Assembly: GCF_040253615.1 (NCBI RefSeq)
Contig: NZ_JBEJGY010000004.1
Span: 558,001 to 622,000 of the forward strand
Direction: 5' to 3'
Length of the DNA stretch: 64,000 bases
Origin: Streptomyces sp. Edi4
GTDB taxonomy: Bacteria; Actinomycetota; Actinomycetes; Streptomycetales; Streptomycetaceae
This document shows positions 1-8,062 of the stretch, piece after piece (the first letter of the stretch is position 1; each line of letters opens with the position of its first letter). The notes under the pieces were generated by a model that saw nothing but the letters and a program-made list of their open reading frames with translations, did not search any database and had not been told where the DNA came from. The position numbers were made by a program, and so were the translations under genes.

Positions 1-283
1 CGTCCAGCACGTCGGCCTCGGGCCGGGCCAGGGCCGGCATGAAACCCTGCACGAACGCGCTGTACGTCTCGTTGATCAGCCGCTGCGACTCGGCGGCGAT
101 CGTGTTGAACACCAGCGAGCTCTTGCCCGAGCCGGAGACCCCGGTGAACACCGTGAGGCGGCGCTTGGGGATCTCGACGCTGATGTCCTTGAGGTTGTTC
201 ACGCGCGCGCCGTGCACGCGGATCAGGTCGTGGCTGTCGGCGGCGTGCGGCGCGGACGACCGCGGCTTCGTCCTGGGGGCCAT
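1..283 (-). CDS. UvrA-like excinuclease ATPase, 5' part only
   Basis: N-terminal 94 residues of a UvrA-type ABC ATPase; the rest lies beyond the left window edge. Residues 20-42 hold the UvrA opening ([19 protein letters not shown]), followed by a Walker A loop GVSGSGKSS at 48-56 and the [19 protein letters not shown] stretch that follows it in UvrA paralogues. The ATG at 281-283 fits the family start. UvrA itself loads UvrB on damaged DNA. Shorter UvrA-like paralogues are common in streptomycetes and are often linked to drug resistance. Which type this is cannot be decided without the C-terminal half. Confidence 0.88.
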   Translation of the reverse strand, partial: MAPRTKPRSSAPHAADSHDLIRVHGARVNNLKDISVEIPKRRLTVFTGVSGSGKSSLVFNTIAAESQRLINETYSAFVQGFMPALARPEADVLD

Positions 284-493
284 GCTTCTCGTCTTCTCCA
301 TCTGTTCGGCGAAGCCTCGTGCGTGGGCTCCGCCCGGTGTCGCCGCCCGGCGCGACCGGCCGGCCTGCGTGCGGTGGATACGGTTCTACGTCCTCGGCGC
401 GGACCCGGCAACGGGCCGCGTCCACGGACGGACGGGCCGCGCGCCACTCTCGCGGCCGGGAGTGGCGCGGCCCATCTTCCGGTCCACCGCCGG

Positions 494-528
494 TCAGTCC
501 TGGATCAGGCCTCAGTCCTGGATCAGGC
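494..528. repeat. 17-bp tandem duplication at a gene end
   Basis: TCAGTCCTGGATCAGGC occurs at 494-510 and again at 512-528. The second copy encodes the last residues and stop codon of the VOC gene on the minus strand; the first copy lies just beyond the stop. It looks like a small slippage duplication. Confidence 0.8.
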
Positions 529-865
529 CGAGGACGTTGCCGTCGGGGTCGGTGAAGGTGGCCACCAGACGGCCGCCGCCCACGTCGCGGACGGGGTCCT
601 TGACCTTGGCTCCGGCGGCGGTCACCTCGGCGAGCTTGGCCTCGATGTCCGGCACGTGCCAGTGCGCCAGCGGGCCGGTCATGCCCTGGTCCGCGCCGTT
701 CGGTACGAGACCGATCTGCTGGCCCCCGGCCTCGTACCCCACGTAGTACGGCGCGTCGCTCGTCGGCTCGACGCCGAGCAGCGCGGTGTAGACCGCCTTG
801 GCGGCGGCGAGGTCGGTCACGGGGTGCAGCACGGTCTTGATTCCCCGCGTGGCTGAGCTGGTCAT
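512..865 (-). CDS. VOC-superfamily protein (glyoxalase-like fold)
   Basis: A 117-residue single-chain VOC protein. It has the paired beta-alpha-beta-beta-beta pattern, opening with a [22 protein letters not shown] module and closing with a typical [14 protein letters not shown] end. Such proteins include glyoxalases, dioxygenases and drug-binding resistance proteins; the substrate here cannot be read. The start is the ATG at 863-865, preceded by AGGAG at an eight-base spacing. An upstream in-frame ATG at 928 would add a proline-rich leader without an equivalent ribosome site. It is transcribed alone. Confidence 0.85.
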   Translation of the reverse strand: MTSSATRGIKTVLHPVTDLAAAKAVYTALLGVEPTSDAPYYVGYEAGGQQIGLVPNGADQGMTGPLAHWHVPDIEAKLAEVTAAGAKVKDPVRDVGGGRLVATFTDPDGNVLGLIQD

Positions 866-1011
866 GGTCACTCCTGATGTCGTGGGTCCCGGCGGCCCCC
901 GGTGTGTCGTGTCCGCCACGTTAGTCACGGCTCAGGAGGCCCGCTTCTTGATTCCTGATCGGTTCACGGGAGGGCGCGGGGCGGCCCGCCGAGGCCGGGC
1001 GGGCACGACGA

Positions 1012-1039
1012 AGCCCCCGGCCGCTGCGGGCCGGGGGCT
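1012..1039 (-). terminator. Factor-independent terminator-like hairpin after csbD
   Basis: AGCCCCCGGCC (1012-1022) pairs with GGCCGGGGGCT (1029-1039) over a six-base loop. It lies 14 bases past the stop of the minus-strand CsbD gene and has no U-run, as is usual in streptomycetes. Confidence 0.7.
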
Positions 1040-1053
1040 CGACGGGGCGCGGG

Positions 1054-1248
1054 TCAGGCGTCGTCGCGCCGGTCGCTCAGCGAGTCCCTCGCGCCTTGGG
1101 CGCGCTCCTTGGCGTCCTGCATCGCACCCTTGGCCTTGCCCTTGGCCTGGTCCGTCTTGCCCTCGGCAGCCATCCGGTCGTTACCGGTGGCCTTGCCGGC
1201 CATTTGCTTCGCCTTGCCCTTGACCTTGTCCATGCCACTCTCGCCCAC
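1054..1248 (-). CDS. CsbD-family stress protein
   Basis: A 64-residue, very hydrophilic protein of the CsbD family, with Lys/Ala/Gly/Asp-rich repeats such as DKVKGKAKQMAGKATGN and KTDQAKGKAKGAMQDAKE. CsbD of Bacillus is under SigB general-stress control; its biochemical role is unknown. A GTG at 1246-1248 has AGGAG six bases upstream, whereas the ATG five codons later is too far from it, so GTG is chosen. A second csbD lies at 7603-7776, and a SigB/F-type sigma factor at 9684-10601 is a plausible but unproven controller. Confidence 0.85.
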   Translation of the reverse strand: MGESGMDKVKGKAKQMAGKATGNDRMAAEGKTDQAKGKAKGAMQDAKERAQGARDSLSDRRDDA

Positions 1249-1399
1249 GGCGAACTCCTGTTGGTCGGGATCACTGACGCCACCAACCTAGGACAAATGC
1301 CGCGAATCCGCCCGATGAGGAGCCCACCGGGTGACGGCCGCCTTCGGCATCCGCCCCGGCGGCGCGATCGTGTGCGCGGCGACGGGGCAGGATGGCTCC

Positions 1400-1714
1400 A
1401 TGAGCCTCCCCGACGCCATCACCGCGACCCTCGCCGCCCGCGAGAAGGTCGATTCCGAGCAGGACTTCGCACGCACCCGGCAGATCATGACGTTCGTCCA
1501 CGCGACGGACGACGCCGAGGCGGTCGAACTGGGCATGTTCGAGGGGCCGTTGCCCATTCCCGCCGTCGGGCAGAACGTCACTCTGTGGATCACCGGCCAT
1601 CCCCTCGTCGTCCAGCGCGTCGAGACCCATTACGGACTCGGCGGCGCGGACACCCACCCCGGGCGTGAGCAGGTCGCCTCCGTCATCGTGTTCGTCGCGC
1701 CCCACACCCGCTGA
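1400..1714 (+). CDS. Conserved-looking hypothetical protein
   Basis: About 104 residues, no recognised domain. The chain reads MSLPDAITATLAAREKVD at its start and contains a strand-rich core around VTLWITGHPLVVQRVETHYG. There is no signal peptide or membrane segment. The ATG at 1400 has AGGA seven bases upstream. A GTG at 1331, also in frame, has a strong GAGGAG eight bases upstream and would add 23 residues, so the true start is open. It is divergent from csbD and ends against the bidirectional terminator at 1735-1773. Confidence 0.65.
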   Translation: MSLPDAITATLAAREKVDSEQDFARTRQIMTFVHATDDAEAVELGMFEGPLPIPAVGQNVTLWITGHPLVVQRVETHYGLGGADTHPGREQVASVIVFVAPHTR

Positions 1715-1734
1715 GCCACGGGGCAGTTGACGCC

Positions 1735-1773
1735 GACGGCCTCCCGCACCGGTGACCGGTGCGGGAGGCCGTC
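1735..1773. terminator. Bidirectional terminator
   Basis: A perfect 19-bp inverted repeat: 1735-1753 pairs with 1755-1773, with a one-base nominal centre (GGTGACC at the tip). It sits between the convergent hypothetical gene ending at 1714 and the exporter gene ending at 1782, so it can serve both. Confidence 0.85.
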
Positions 1774-1781
1774 ACGCGTGA

Positions 1782-3347
1782 TCACACGCCGGAGGACACC
1801 GGCTCACGGTGAGGGCTCGACGCCGACGGCGTCCCGGGGCCCGACCCGCGAGCGGGCCGCACCAGGGCGAGGACGAGCACTCCGCCGAGGGCCGCCGCGA
1901 GGGCCGAGAGCAGGAACACCCGGTCGAGGCCGGTGGCGAAGGCCTGGTGCACCAGGTGCTGGGCGGCGTCTCGGTGGGCGCCGGGCGCCGCTTCGACCAG
2001 ACGCTGTGCCTGCCCGCCGGCCAGCGCGGCAGCGCCTCGGTCGGCGTCCGCAACGGTGCCGGACGTGGCCAGCGTGTCGGCCGCACGGCTGGTGAAGACC
2101 GCGCCGAGGACCGCGATGGCCAGCGTCATGCCCAGTTGCCGGAAGGTGTTGACCGCGCCGCCCGCCATCCCCGCCCGCTGCGGCGGCACGGTGGAGGCGG
2201 CCGCCGAGACCAGGACCGGGGTGGCGAGACCCACCCCGACACCGGCGACCACGAGCCCCGCCACGAGCGCGGACCGGCCCGCGTCCGCCGTCATCCCGGC
2301 CCGCAGCAGCAGCATGCCGGCCGCGACAAGGAGCAGGCCTCCGCCGATGGGGAACCTCGGCGCGAGCCGCTGCATGTGACGCCCCGCGAAAACGGCGACG
2401 ACGAAGGACGCCGCCGCCAGCGGAGTCAGGGCGAGGCCCGCCGCGACGGGGCTGAGGCCCACCACGGACTGGAGCCACAGGGAGACCAGCACCAGACATC
2501 CGAAGGCCCCGCCCTGCAACAGCAGCGCGCCACCCATCAGGCCGGCGAACGAGGGGCGGCGCAGCAGCGCCAGATCCAGCATCGGGGAGCCGCCCCCGCG
2601 TGCGGTGCGGTGCTCGATCACCACGAACGCGACAAGTGCCACGGCGGTGACGGCGAACGTCGCCAGGGTCACGGCCCCGGTCCAGCCCTCCTCGCCGCCG
2701 CGTATGAGCCCGTAGGTGAGGGTGCCCGCGGCCACGGTGAAGGCGGTCGCGCCGGCCAGGTCGACGCGGGCCTGCGGCTCTGCTGCCGTACGGGCCCGGT
2801 CGGGGCGCACCACGCGGAGCGTCATGACGATGGCGACGGCGGCGATGGGCAGGTTGACATAGAAGATGGTGGGCCAGCTGAGATGTTCGGTGAGCAGCCC
2901 GCCGAGCAGCGGTCCCGCCGCGGCGGCGGCTCCGTTGGCCGCGCCCCACACGCCGAACGCGGTGCCCCGGTCCCTGCCCTGGTACGAGGTGAGCAGCAGC
3001 GCGGGCGCGGTGGCGAACATCGCGGCGCCTCCGACGCCCTGCACCACGCGGGCCGCGATCAGCACGCCGGCGTTGGGGGCGAGGCCGCACAGGAGGGAGG
3101 CCACGGCGAACAGGGCCAGGCCGTAGACGTAGAACCGCCGGTGGCCGAACCGGTCCGCGAGGGAACCGGAGGCGAGGAGCAGGGCGGCGAGGGCCAGGGC
3201 GTATCCGTCGATCACCCATTGCAGCGAGGTGAAGGAGGCGTCGAGGTCGTCAGCCATGCTGGGCAGTGCCACGTTCACGATGGTCACGTCCACCAGCAGG
3301 ATGAAGGCGCCAAGGCAGACCGCCGTAAGGGGCCACCACTTGCGCAT
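1782..3347 (-). CDS. MFS drug exporter, DHA2 (14-helix, EmrB/QacA) type
   Basis: A 521-residue proton-driven multidrug efflux protein of the plasma membrane. The start reads MRKWWPLTAVCLGAFILLVDVTIVNVALP, the typical DHA2 helix 1 with its D-x-T-I-V-N-V-A-L-P motif. Motif A appears as GSLADRFGHRR near residue 62, and motif C, as GPLLGG, near residue 145. About 14 hydrophobic segments follow, and the C-terminal tail is Ser/Pro-rich. The ATG lies 139 bases from the divergent Lrp/AsnC-type regulator, a frequent regulator-exporter arrangement. Substrates cannot be inferred. Confidence 0.92.
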   Translation of the reverse strand: MRKWWPLTAVCLGAFILLVDVTIVNVALPSMADDLDASFTSLQWVIDGYALALAALLLASGSLADRFGHRRFYVYGLALFAVASLLCGLAPNAGVLIAARVVQGVGGAAMFATAPALLLTSYQGRDRGTAFGVWGAANGAAAAAGPLLGGLLTEHLSWPTIFYVNLPIAAVAIVMTLRVVRPDRARTAAEPQARVDLAGATAFTVAAGTLTYGLIRGGEEGWTGAVTLATFAVTAVALVAFVVIEHRTARGGGSPMLDLALLRRPSFAGLMGGALLLQGGAFGCLVLVSLWLQSVVGLSPVAAGLALTPLAAASFVVAVFAGRHMQRLAPRFPIGGGLLLVAAGMLLLRAGMTADAGRSALVAGLVVAGVGVGLATPVLVSAAASTVPPQRAGMAGGAVNTFRQLGMTLAIAVLGAVFTSRAADTLATSGTVADADRGAAALAGGQAQRLVEAAPGAHRDAAQHLVHQAFATGLDRVFLLSALAAALGGVLVLALVRPARGSGPGTPSASSPHREPVSSGV

Positions 3348-3486
3348 GTCAGGTTCTCCGATCGGATCGAGCGTGTGAGGGGGGACCGACTGGGCGCGTG
3401 CGGCCGCGCCGTGTTCCCCGTGGACGAGTCTCGGGGGCGCGCACGCGATTTCCTGCGCCGACTGCTACTGGTTGCGTGAATCCGAC

Positions 3487-4530
3487 ATGATGGAGCGCGT
3501 GAAGACGTATCTCGACACCCTCAGCCGTGCGGACCGTGAGCTGTCACAGGAGGATCTGGCGCTGGCACATGCCTTGCAGATCAACGGCAGGGCCTCGTTC
3601 CGTGAGATCGCCGACGCCCTCGGCATCTCCGACCAGACCGCCGCGCGCCGCTGGTCGCGCCTTCGCTCGGCGGGAAAGCTGCGGGTGCTCGGCCTGACCG
3701 ACCCGCAGCGGCTGGGCGATTCGCCCTGGGTCGTACGCGTACGGTGCACGCCGGACGCGGCCGCGTCCATCGGGGAGGCGATGGCCCGGCGCGTGGACAC
3801 CAGCTGGGTCAGTCTCAGTTCGGGCGGCACCGAGATCTCCTGCTCGGTCCGCACGCGCGGCCCGGGCATCGAGGAATCCCTGCTCCTCCAGAAGCTGCCG
3901 CGCACCCCCCAGGTGCTGGACGTGTCGGCGCACTGTCTGCTGCATGTCTACTTCGGGCAGGATCTCAGCACCATCAACAAGCGCGGCCCCCTCACGCCCG
4001 CCCAGGTCGAGGCCCTCACCCCGCCGCCCGCGCCGCGACGGGACGCCGCCGACGCCGTGGTGACGCTCGACGACGGCGACCGCCGGCTGCTCGATCTGCT
4101 GGCCCGCGACGGGCGCGCGGCGCCGGCGGAACTGGCCGCCGCGACCGGCCTGTCCCAGTCGACCGTGCGCCGCCGGATCAGCGAGCTGCGGACGGCCGGG
4201 GCGCTCTACTTCGACGTGGAGTACCACCCGGACGTCCTGCAACGGAACTTCCGGGCCGCGCTCTGGCTGGAGATCGACCCGTCCCGGCTGGCCGAGGCCG
4301 GGGCCGCGATCGCCGCGCATCCCGAAGTGTCCTTCGCCGCCGCCGTGACCGGCACGTGCAATCTGTACGCCAGCATCGACGTCACCAGCGCCCAGCTCTT
4401 CTACCGCTACCTCACCGAGTCGGTGGCCACCCTGCCGGGCCTTCGCCACACGGCGACGGTGCCCATCCACCGCACCCTCAAGGGCCCCGGCCCCTATCTG
4501 CCGGCCCGCGCGCAAGCGGCCCGCGCATAG
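3487..4530 (+). CDS. Lrp/AsnC-family regulator with two HTH-ligand modules
   Basis: About 347 residues with a duplicated Lrp/AsnC layout. A first winged helix lies near residues 22-67 (INGRASFREIADALGISDQTAARRW, split by the turn), followed by an RAM-like alpha/beta domain. A second helix-turn-helix lies at about 195-235 (ELAAATGLSQSTVRRRI), followed by another ligand-sensing domain. Single-unit Lrp proteins are about 150 residues, so this is the tandem form common in actinomycetes. There is no clear ribosome site. The start is taken at the ATG-ATG pair at 3487/3490, and a TTG at 3472 is also in frame. Divergence from the exporter suggests control of it, which is inference. Confidence 0.88.
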   Translation: MMERVKTYLDTLSRADRELSQEDLALAHALQINGRASFREIADALGISDQTAARRWSRLRSAGKLRVLGLTDPQRLGDSPWVVRVRCTPDAAASIGEAMARRVDTSWVSLSSGGTEISCSVRTRGPGIEESLLLQKLPRTPQVLDVSAHCLLHVYFGQDLSTINKRGPLTPAQVEALTPPPAPRRDAADAVVTLDDGDRRLLDLLARDGRAAPAELAAATGLSQSTVRRRISELRTAGALYFDVEYHPDVLQRNFRAALWLEIDPSRLAEAGAAIAAHPEVSFAAAVTGTCNLYASIDVTSAQLFYRYLTESVATLPGLRHTATVPIHRTLKGPGPYLPARAQAARA

Positions 4531-4555
4531 GCGGACCGCGCATAGGCGGACCGCG

Positions 4556-4801
4556 TCAGGCCGGGTCCTGCGTCGCCGGCACAGTCGTCACCTTCACGTA
4601 CCGGCCGTGCGCGAGATGGCGTTCGGCCGCCCGCACCGCGGCCGCGAGCGACCGCTCTCCCATCAGGACGCACAGCGTGTACGCCGCGTCGTCCCGCGCC
4701 TGCCGCGCGCCCACGTCCTGCGGCGCGCGGGCGGCGCGGCGTTCGCGGCTGCGCAGGAGGGCCAGGAGTTCATGGACGACGTACCTGTGGGGCGACAGCA
4801 T
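4556..4801 (-). CDS. DUF5133 protein
   Basis: About 81 residues of the small streptomycete DUF5133 type: an MLSPHRYVVHELLALLRSR opening, then the diagnostic RDDAAYTLCVLMGERSLAAAV block, then a short helical tail. The function of the family is not known. The ATG at 4799-4801 has GGAG six bases upstream; ATGs three bases (4804) and fifteen bases (4816) further upstream are also in frame. No membrane segment is seen. Confidence 0.75.
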   Translation of the reverse strand: MLSPHRYVVHELLALLRSRERRAARAPQDVGARQARDDAAYTLCVLMGERSLAAAVRAAERHLAHGRYVKVTTVPATQDPA

Positions 4802-5069
4802 CATCGGCTCCGGCATCGGACGACGGATGAAGGACGAAAGAAGCACGCGAAGGAAGGGCCGCCCCCGAGGGTGCCTTTCATCGTGCCCCGGACGGCCCCC
4901 ATCACGCACCCCGGAACATGACCGTGTGTGATGAGAGCGCGACGCGGAGCACCCTCTGTCCCTGCGGAAATTAATGGCACCCCTCAATGGTTGGTATATG
5001 CATCGACCTAATTCGGCTCGACCTGCCGGCCCCCGCCGGTCCAGGTCGGCACTGATTCAGCGAGGCACC

Positions 5070-6392
5070 GTGAACGACCGCACACCCGAGCAGCCCGCCG
5101 AAATCGTGGCCCAGCTGCGCGCCACCTTCCGCTCCGGCCGCACCCAGCCCGTCGAGTGGCGGGTCACGCAGTTGCGCCGGCTGCGCCGGCTGCTCACCGA
5201 GCACGGCGGCGACCTCGCCGAGGCGCTGCACACGGATCTGGGCAAGAGCACCACCGAGGCGTTCCGCACCGAGGTCGACTTCACCATCCGCGAGATCGAC
5301 CACACCCTGGAGCACCTGGACGCCTGGCTGCGCCCGGAGCCGGCCCCCGTCCCCGGTCACCTCGGCGATGACGCGAGGGCCTGGACGCGATTCGACGCGC
5401 TGGGCGTCGTCCTCGTCATCGCCCCCTGGAACTACCCGGTGCAGCTCCTGCTCACCCCGATGCTCGGCGCGCTGGCCTCGGGCAACGCGGTCGTCGTCAA
5501 GCCCAGTGAACTGGCGCCCGCCACGTCCGCCGCGATCGCCCGGCTGCTGCCGCGCTACCTCGACACTTCGGCCGTGGCCGTCGTCGAGGGCGCCATACCC
5601 GAGACCACCGCCCTGCTCGCGGAGCGCTTCGACCACATCTTCTACACGGGCAACGGAGCGGTCGGCCGCATCGTGATGCGTGCCGCCGCCGAACACCTGA
5701 CGCCGGTCACCCTCGAACTGGGCGGCAAGTCACCGGCGTTCGTCGACCGAGGCGCCGACCTCAACGTCGTCGCCGACCGGCTCGTGCGCGGCAAGTTCCT
5801 CAACGCGGGCCAGACGTGCGTGGCGCCCGACTACGTCCTGACGGACCCGGAGACCGCCCGCGCCCTGGAGTCCGAGTTCGTCCGGGCCGTCGAAGCGCTC
5901 TTCGGCGCCGAGCCCAAGGAATCCGACGCGTTCGGACGGATCATCAACGAGCGCCACTTCGACCGCCTGAGCGCGCTGCTCGACTCCGGCCGCAGCGTGA
6001 CGGGTGGCGCCACCGACCGGGCCGCCAAGTACATCGCGCCGACCGTTCTGGCCGATGTCGACCCCGCGTCGCCGGTCATGCGGGAGGAGATCTTCGGTCC
6101 CATCCTGCCGATCGTCACGGTGGCGGACCTGGACGAGGCCATCGCCTTCATCAACGACCGCGACAAGCCGCTCGCCCTGTACGCCTTCACCGAGTCCGAC
6201 ACCACCCGGGAGCGCCTGGCCGCCGAAACGTCCTCCGGAGGCCTCGGGTTCGGGCTGCCGCTCGCCCACCTCACCGTCTCCGACCTGCCGTTCGGCGGGG
6301 TCGGCGAGAGCGGCATGGGCAGCTACCACGGCCGCTACTCGATCGAGACGTTCAGCCACCGCAAGTCCGTCCTGGAGAAGCCGCTCGGCTGA
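5070..6392 (+). CDS. Aldehyde dehydrogenase (class-3-like, NAD(P)+ dependent)
   Basis: A 440-residue ALDH oxidising an aldehyde to its acid. It carries the PWNYP motif (oxyanion Asn at about 121), the general-base Glu in LELGGKSP (about 216), and the catalytic Cys in FLNAGQTC (about 250). It also has EEIFGPILPI and a PFGGVGESG C-terminal motif. The length and lack of an N-terminal extension match the short class-3 group, which often acts on fatty or aromatic aldehydes. The GTG at 5070 has GAGG five bases upstream. The 268 bases before it are unusually A/T-rich around 4965-5030 and probably hold the promoter. Confidence 0.92.
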   Translation: MNDRTPEQPAEIVAQLRATFRSGRTQPVEWRVTQLRRLRRLLTEHGGDLAEALHTDLGKSTTEAFRTEVDFTIREIDHTLEHLDAWLRPEPAPVPGHLGDDARAWTRFDALGVVLVIAPWNYPVQLLLTPMLGALASGNAVVVKPSELAPATSAAIARLLPRYLDTSAVAVVEGAIPETTALLAERFDHIFYTGNGAVGRIVMRAAAEHLTPVTLELGGKSPAFVDRGADLNVVADRLVRGKFLNAGQTCVAPDYVLTDPETARALESEFVRAVEALFGAEPKESDAFGRIINERHFDRLSALLDSGRSVTGGATDRAAKYIAPTVLADVDPASPVMREEIFGPILPIVTVADLDEAIAFINDRDKPLALYAFTESDTTRERLAAETSSGGLGFGLPLAHLTVSDLPFGGVGESGMGSYHGRYSIETFSHRKSVLEKPLG

Positions 6393-6424
6393 TCGCGACA
6401 GTGCACCGGCGCGGCACGCCGGGA

Positions 6425-6458
6425 GCGTCCCGGGCAGTCGGCGACCTGTCCGGGACGC
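6425..6458. terminator. Bidirectional terminator
   Basis: GCGTCCCGGGCAG (6425-6437) pairs with CTGTCCGGGACGC (6446-6458) with one G-T wobble and an eight-base loop. It lies between the convergent aldehyde dehydrogenase and APH-like genes. Confidence 0.75.
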
Positions 6459-6506
6459 CTCAACTCCCGGCGCACGCATGCGAGGTGACGTGGAGTCAGG
6501 GCACGT

Positions 6507-7406
6507 TCACCGATCCGCGAGCACTTCGCGGATCACCTGCCGGGCATTGCGGGCCATCGCCGGATTCGTCTCCCGGTAGTACGGCAGCGCGATGACGGCC
6601 TGGGAGAGGGTCCGCGCCCGGCCCCGGTCCCACATCGCGTCGTCCACCGCGAGCGCGTCCCGGAAGACCTCGCGCCCCTCGGCGGGGAGCAGGTTCCAGG
6701 CGGGGAACAGATCACAGGCGGGATCGCCCGCGCCCGCGCACCCGAAGTCGATCACCGAGACGAGCCGGCCGCCGTCCACCAGGAGGTTGCCCGGCATGAG
6801 GTCGGCGTGCAGCCACACCGGTGGACCGTCCCAGGGCGCGGCCCGCAGCGCGGACCGCCACACGGCTTCCACCGCGTCGCAGTCGATGCCCTCCTGCGGG
6901 ATGCCCCTCAGTTCGCCGATGGCCCTACGGGTCGCTTCGTCGAGCGAGGCGAGCGGTCCGCCCCGGTGGGCGGCGGGCGCGCCCGGCAGCGTGACGCGTC
7001 GCATCGCCGCCACGAACCGCGCCAGGTCCCCGGCCAGTGCGACGGGGTCGTCCAGCGCCCCGGCCTCGGGGTTCCGCCCCTCCCGCCACTGGTACACCGA
7101 CCACGGCCACGGATACGCCGAGGTGGGCTCCCCGCGTCCGAGGACGTCCGGGACGGGAACGGGCAGCAGCGGCGCGAGCCGGGGCAGCCACTCCTGTTCC
7201 ATCAGCACATCGCCCACACTGCCCGGTGCCAGCGGCAGCCGTACGACCATGTCGTCGCCCAGCCGGTACATGGCGTTGACGGTGCCACCGGAGGCGAAGC
7301 GCTCCACGCCCAGCCCCGCCCACCGCGGGAACTGTCCGGCCACCAGCTCCCTCACGTGACCGGTGTCGAGGGGGTGTTGACCCGGTCGCGTTCGCTCCGC
7401 GCTCAT
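6507..7406 (-). CDS. Aminoglycoside phosphotransferase-family kinase
   Basis: A 299-residue APH/choline-kinase fold protein. Brenner's catalytic motif is complete: HADLMPGNLL at about 200-209 (catalytic Asp 202), then the metal-binding Asp of SVIDFGCAGAGDP at about 220. The N-lobe holds FASGGTVNAMYRLG and a VVRLP strand where the ATP-binding residue sits. Members phosphorylate aminoglycosides, macrolides or other small alcohols. The VRLPLAPGSVGDVLMEQEWLP region resembles the predicted phosphotransferase subgroup rather than classical APH(3'). The ATG at 7404-7406 is used; an ATG three codons upstream is also in frame. Confidence 0.85.
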   Translation of the reverse strand: MSAERTRPGQHPLDTGHVRELVAGQFPRWAGLGVERFASGGTVNAMYRLGDDMVVRLPLAPGSVGDVLMEQEWLPRLAPLLPVPVPDVLGRGEPTSAYPWPWSVYQWREGRNPEAGALDDPVALAGDLARFVAAMRRVTLPGAPAAHRGGPLASLDEATRRAIGELRGIPQEGIDCDAVEAVWRSALRAAPWDGPPVWLHADLMPGNLLVDGGRLVSVIDFGCAGAGDPACDLFPAWNLLPAEGREVFRDALAVDDAMWDRGRARTLSQAVIALPYYRETNPAMARNARQVIREVLADR

Positions 7407-7529
7407 GGGCGCCATCCCATGTCGAACAACGGCGCGCGTCAAACGACTTTCCACCGGGTTCACGCCGGCCGCGCCTGTCAGGGGCGAGAACAGGCCGATG
7501 GGAGACGGCCCTCTTTTCACGATCTCCTT

Positions 7530-7553
7530 GTTTAAGATCCGCCCGATGGGCCA
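7530..7553 (+). promoter_or_regulatory. Possible SigB-type promoter of csbD
   Basis: GTTT at 7530-7533 and GGGCCA at 7548-7553 are 14 bases apart. This partly fits the streptomycete SigB-like consensus GnnT-N14-16-GGGTAY. It would give a leader of about 45 bases before the csbD ATG. The -10-like part matches only in its GGG core. Confidence 0.3.
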
Positions 7554-7602
7554 GGCGTACCGGTGTCGGACAACGCTGACGAACGCATGTGGAGGTCATT
7601 CC

Positions 7603-7776
7603 ATGTCGAGTGACGAGAAGGCCAAGGCGAAGACCGAGCAGGTCAAGGGCAAGGCCAAGGAGGCGATGGGCCGCGTGGCGGGCGATGACAGCCGTACCGC
7701 GGAAGGCCGCGCCGACCAGGTCAAGGGCGACGCCCGCCAGGCCAAGGAGAAGGCGAAGGACGCCCTCAAGGACTGA
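7603..7776 (+). CDS. CsbD-family stress protein
   Basis: A 57-residue paralogue of the protein encoded at 1054-1248, with the same KTEQVKGKAKEAMGRVAGD and RADQVKGDARQAKEKAKD blocks. It is highly charged and probably largely helical or disordered. An ideal GGAGG at 7591-7595 precedes the ATG by seven bases, and no other start is as good. The upstream GTTT-N14-GGG arrangement would fit general-stress control. Confidence 0.85.
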   Translation: MSSDEKAKAKTEQVKGKAKEAMGRVAGDDSRTAEGRADQVKGDARQAKEKAKDALKD

Positions 7777-8062
7777 TCGGCGGCCTCGGACGCACGGCGT
7801 CCGGGCACGCGCCGGAATACGGCGGCGAGCGTGGCGCGGGAGAATTCGCGCCACGCTCGCCGCCTTCCGGGACCGCGCGAGTGGACCGGGCGAATATGGC
7901 CCACCGCGTTCAACTCCGCCGGAATCGCCGCCGAGTTGAGCGCGCCACGTCCACGCCATGTGCCGCGACCCCGCTGCGGGTCCTCGCGCCTCGGCCGTTG
8001 TTTCGCGCCACTGACCCCTTTCCTATTTCCCCTTTGCCATTTCGACAATTTCTGTCCTGCCA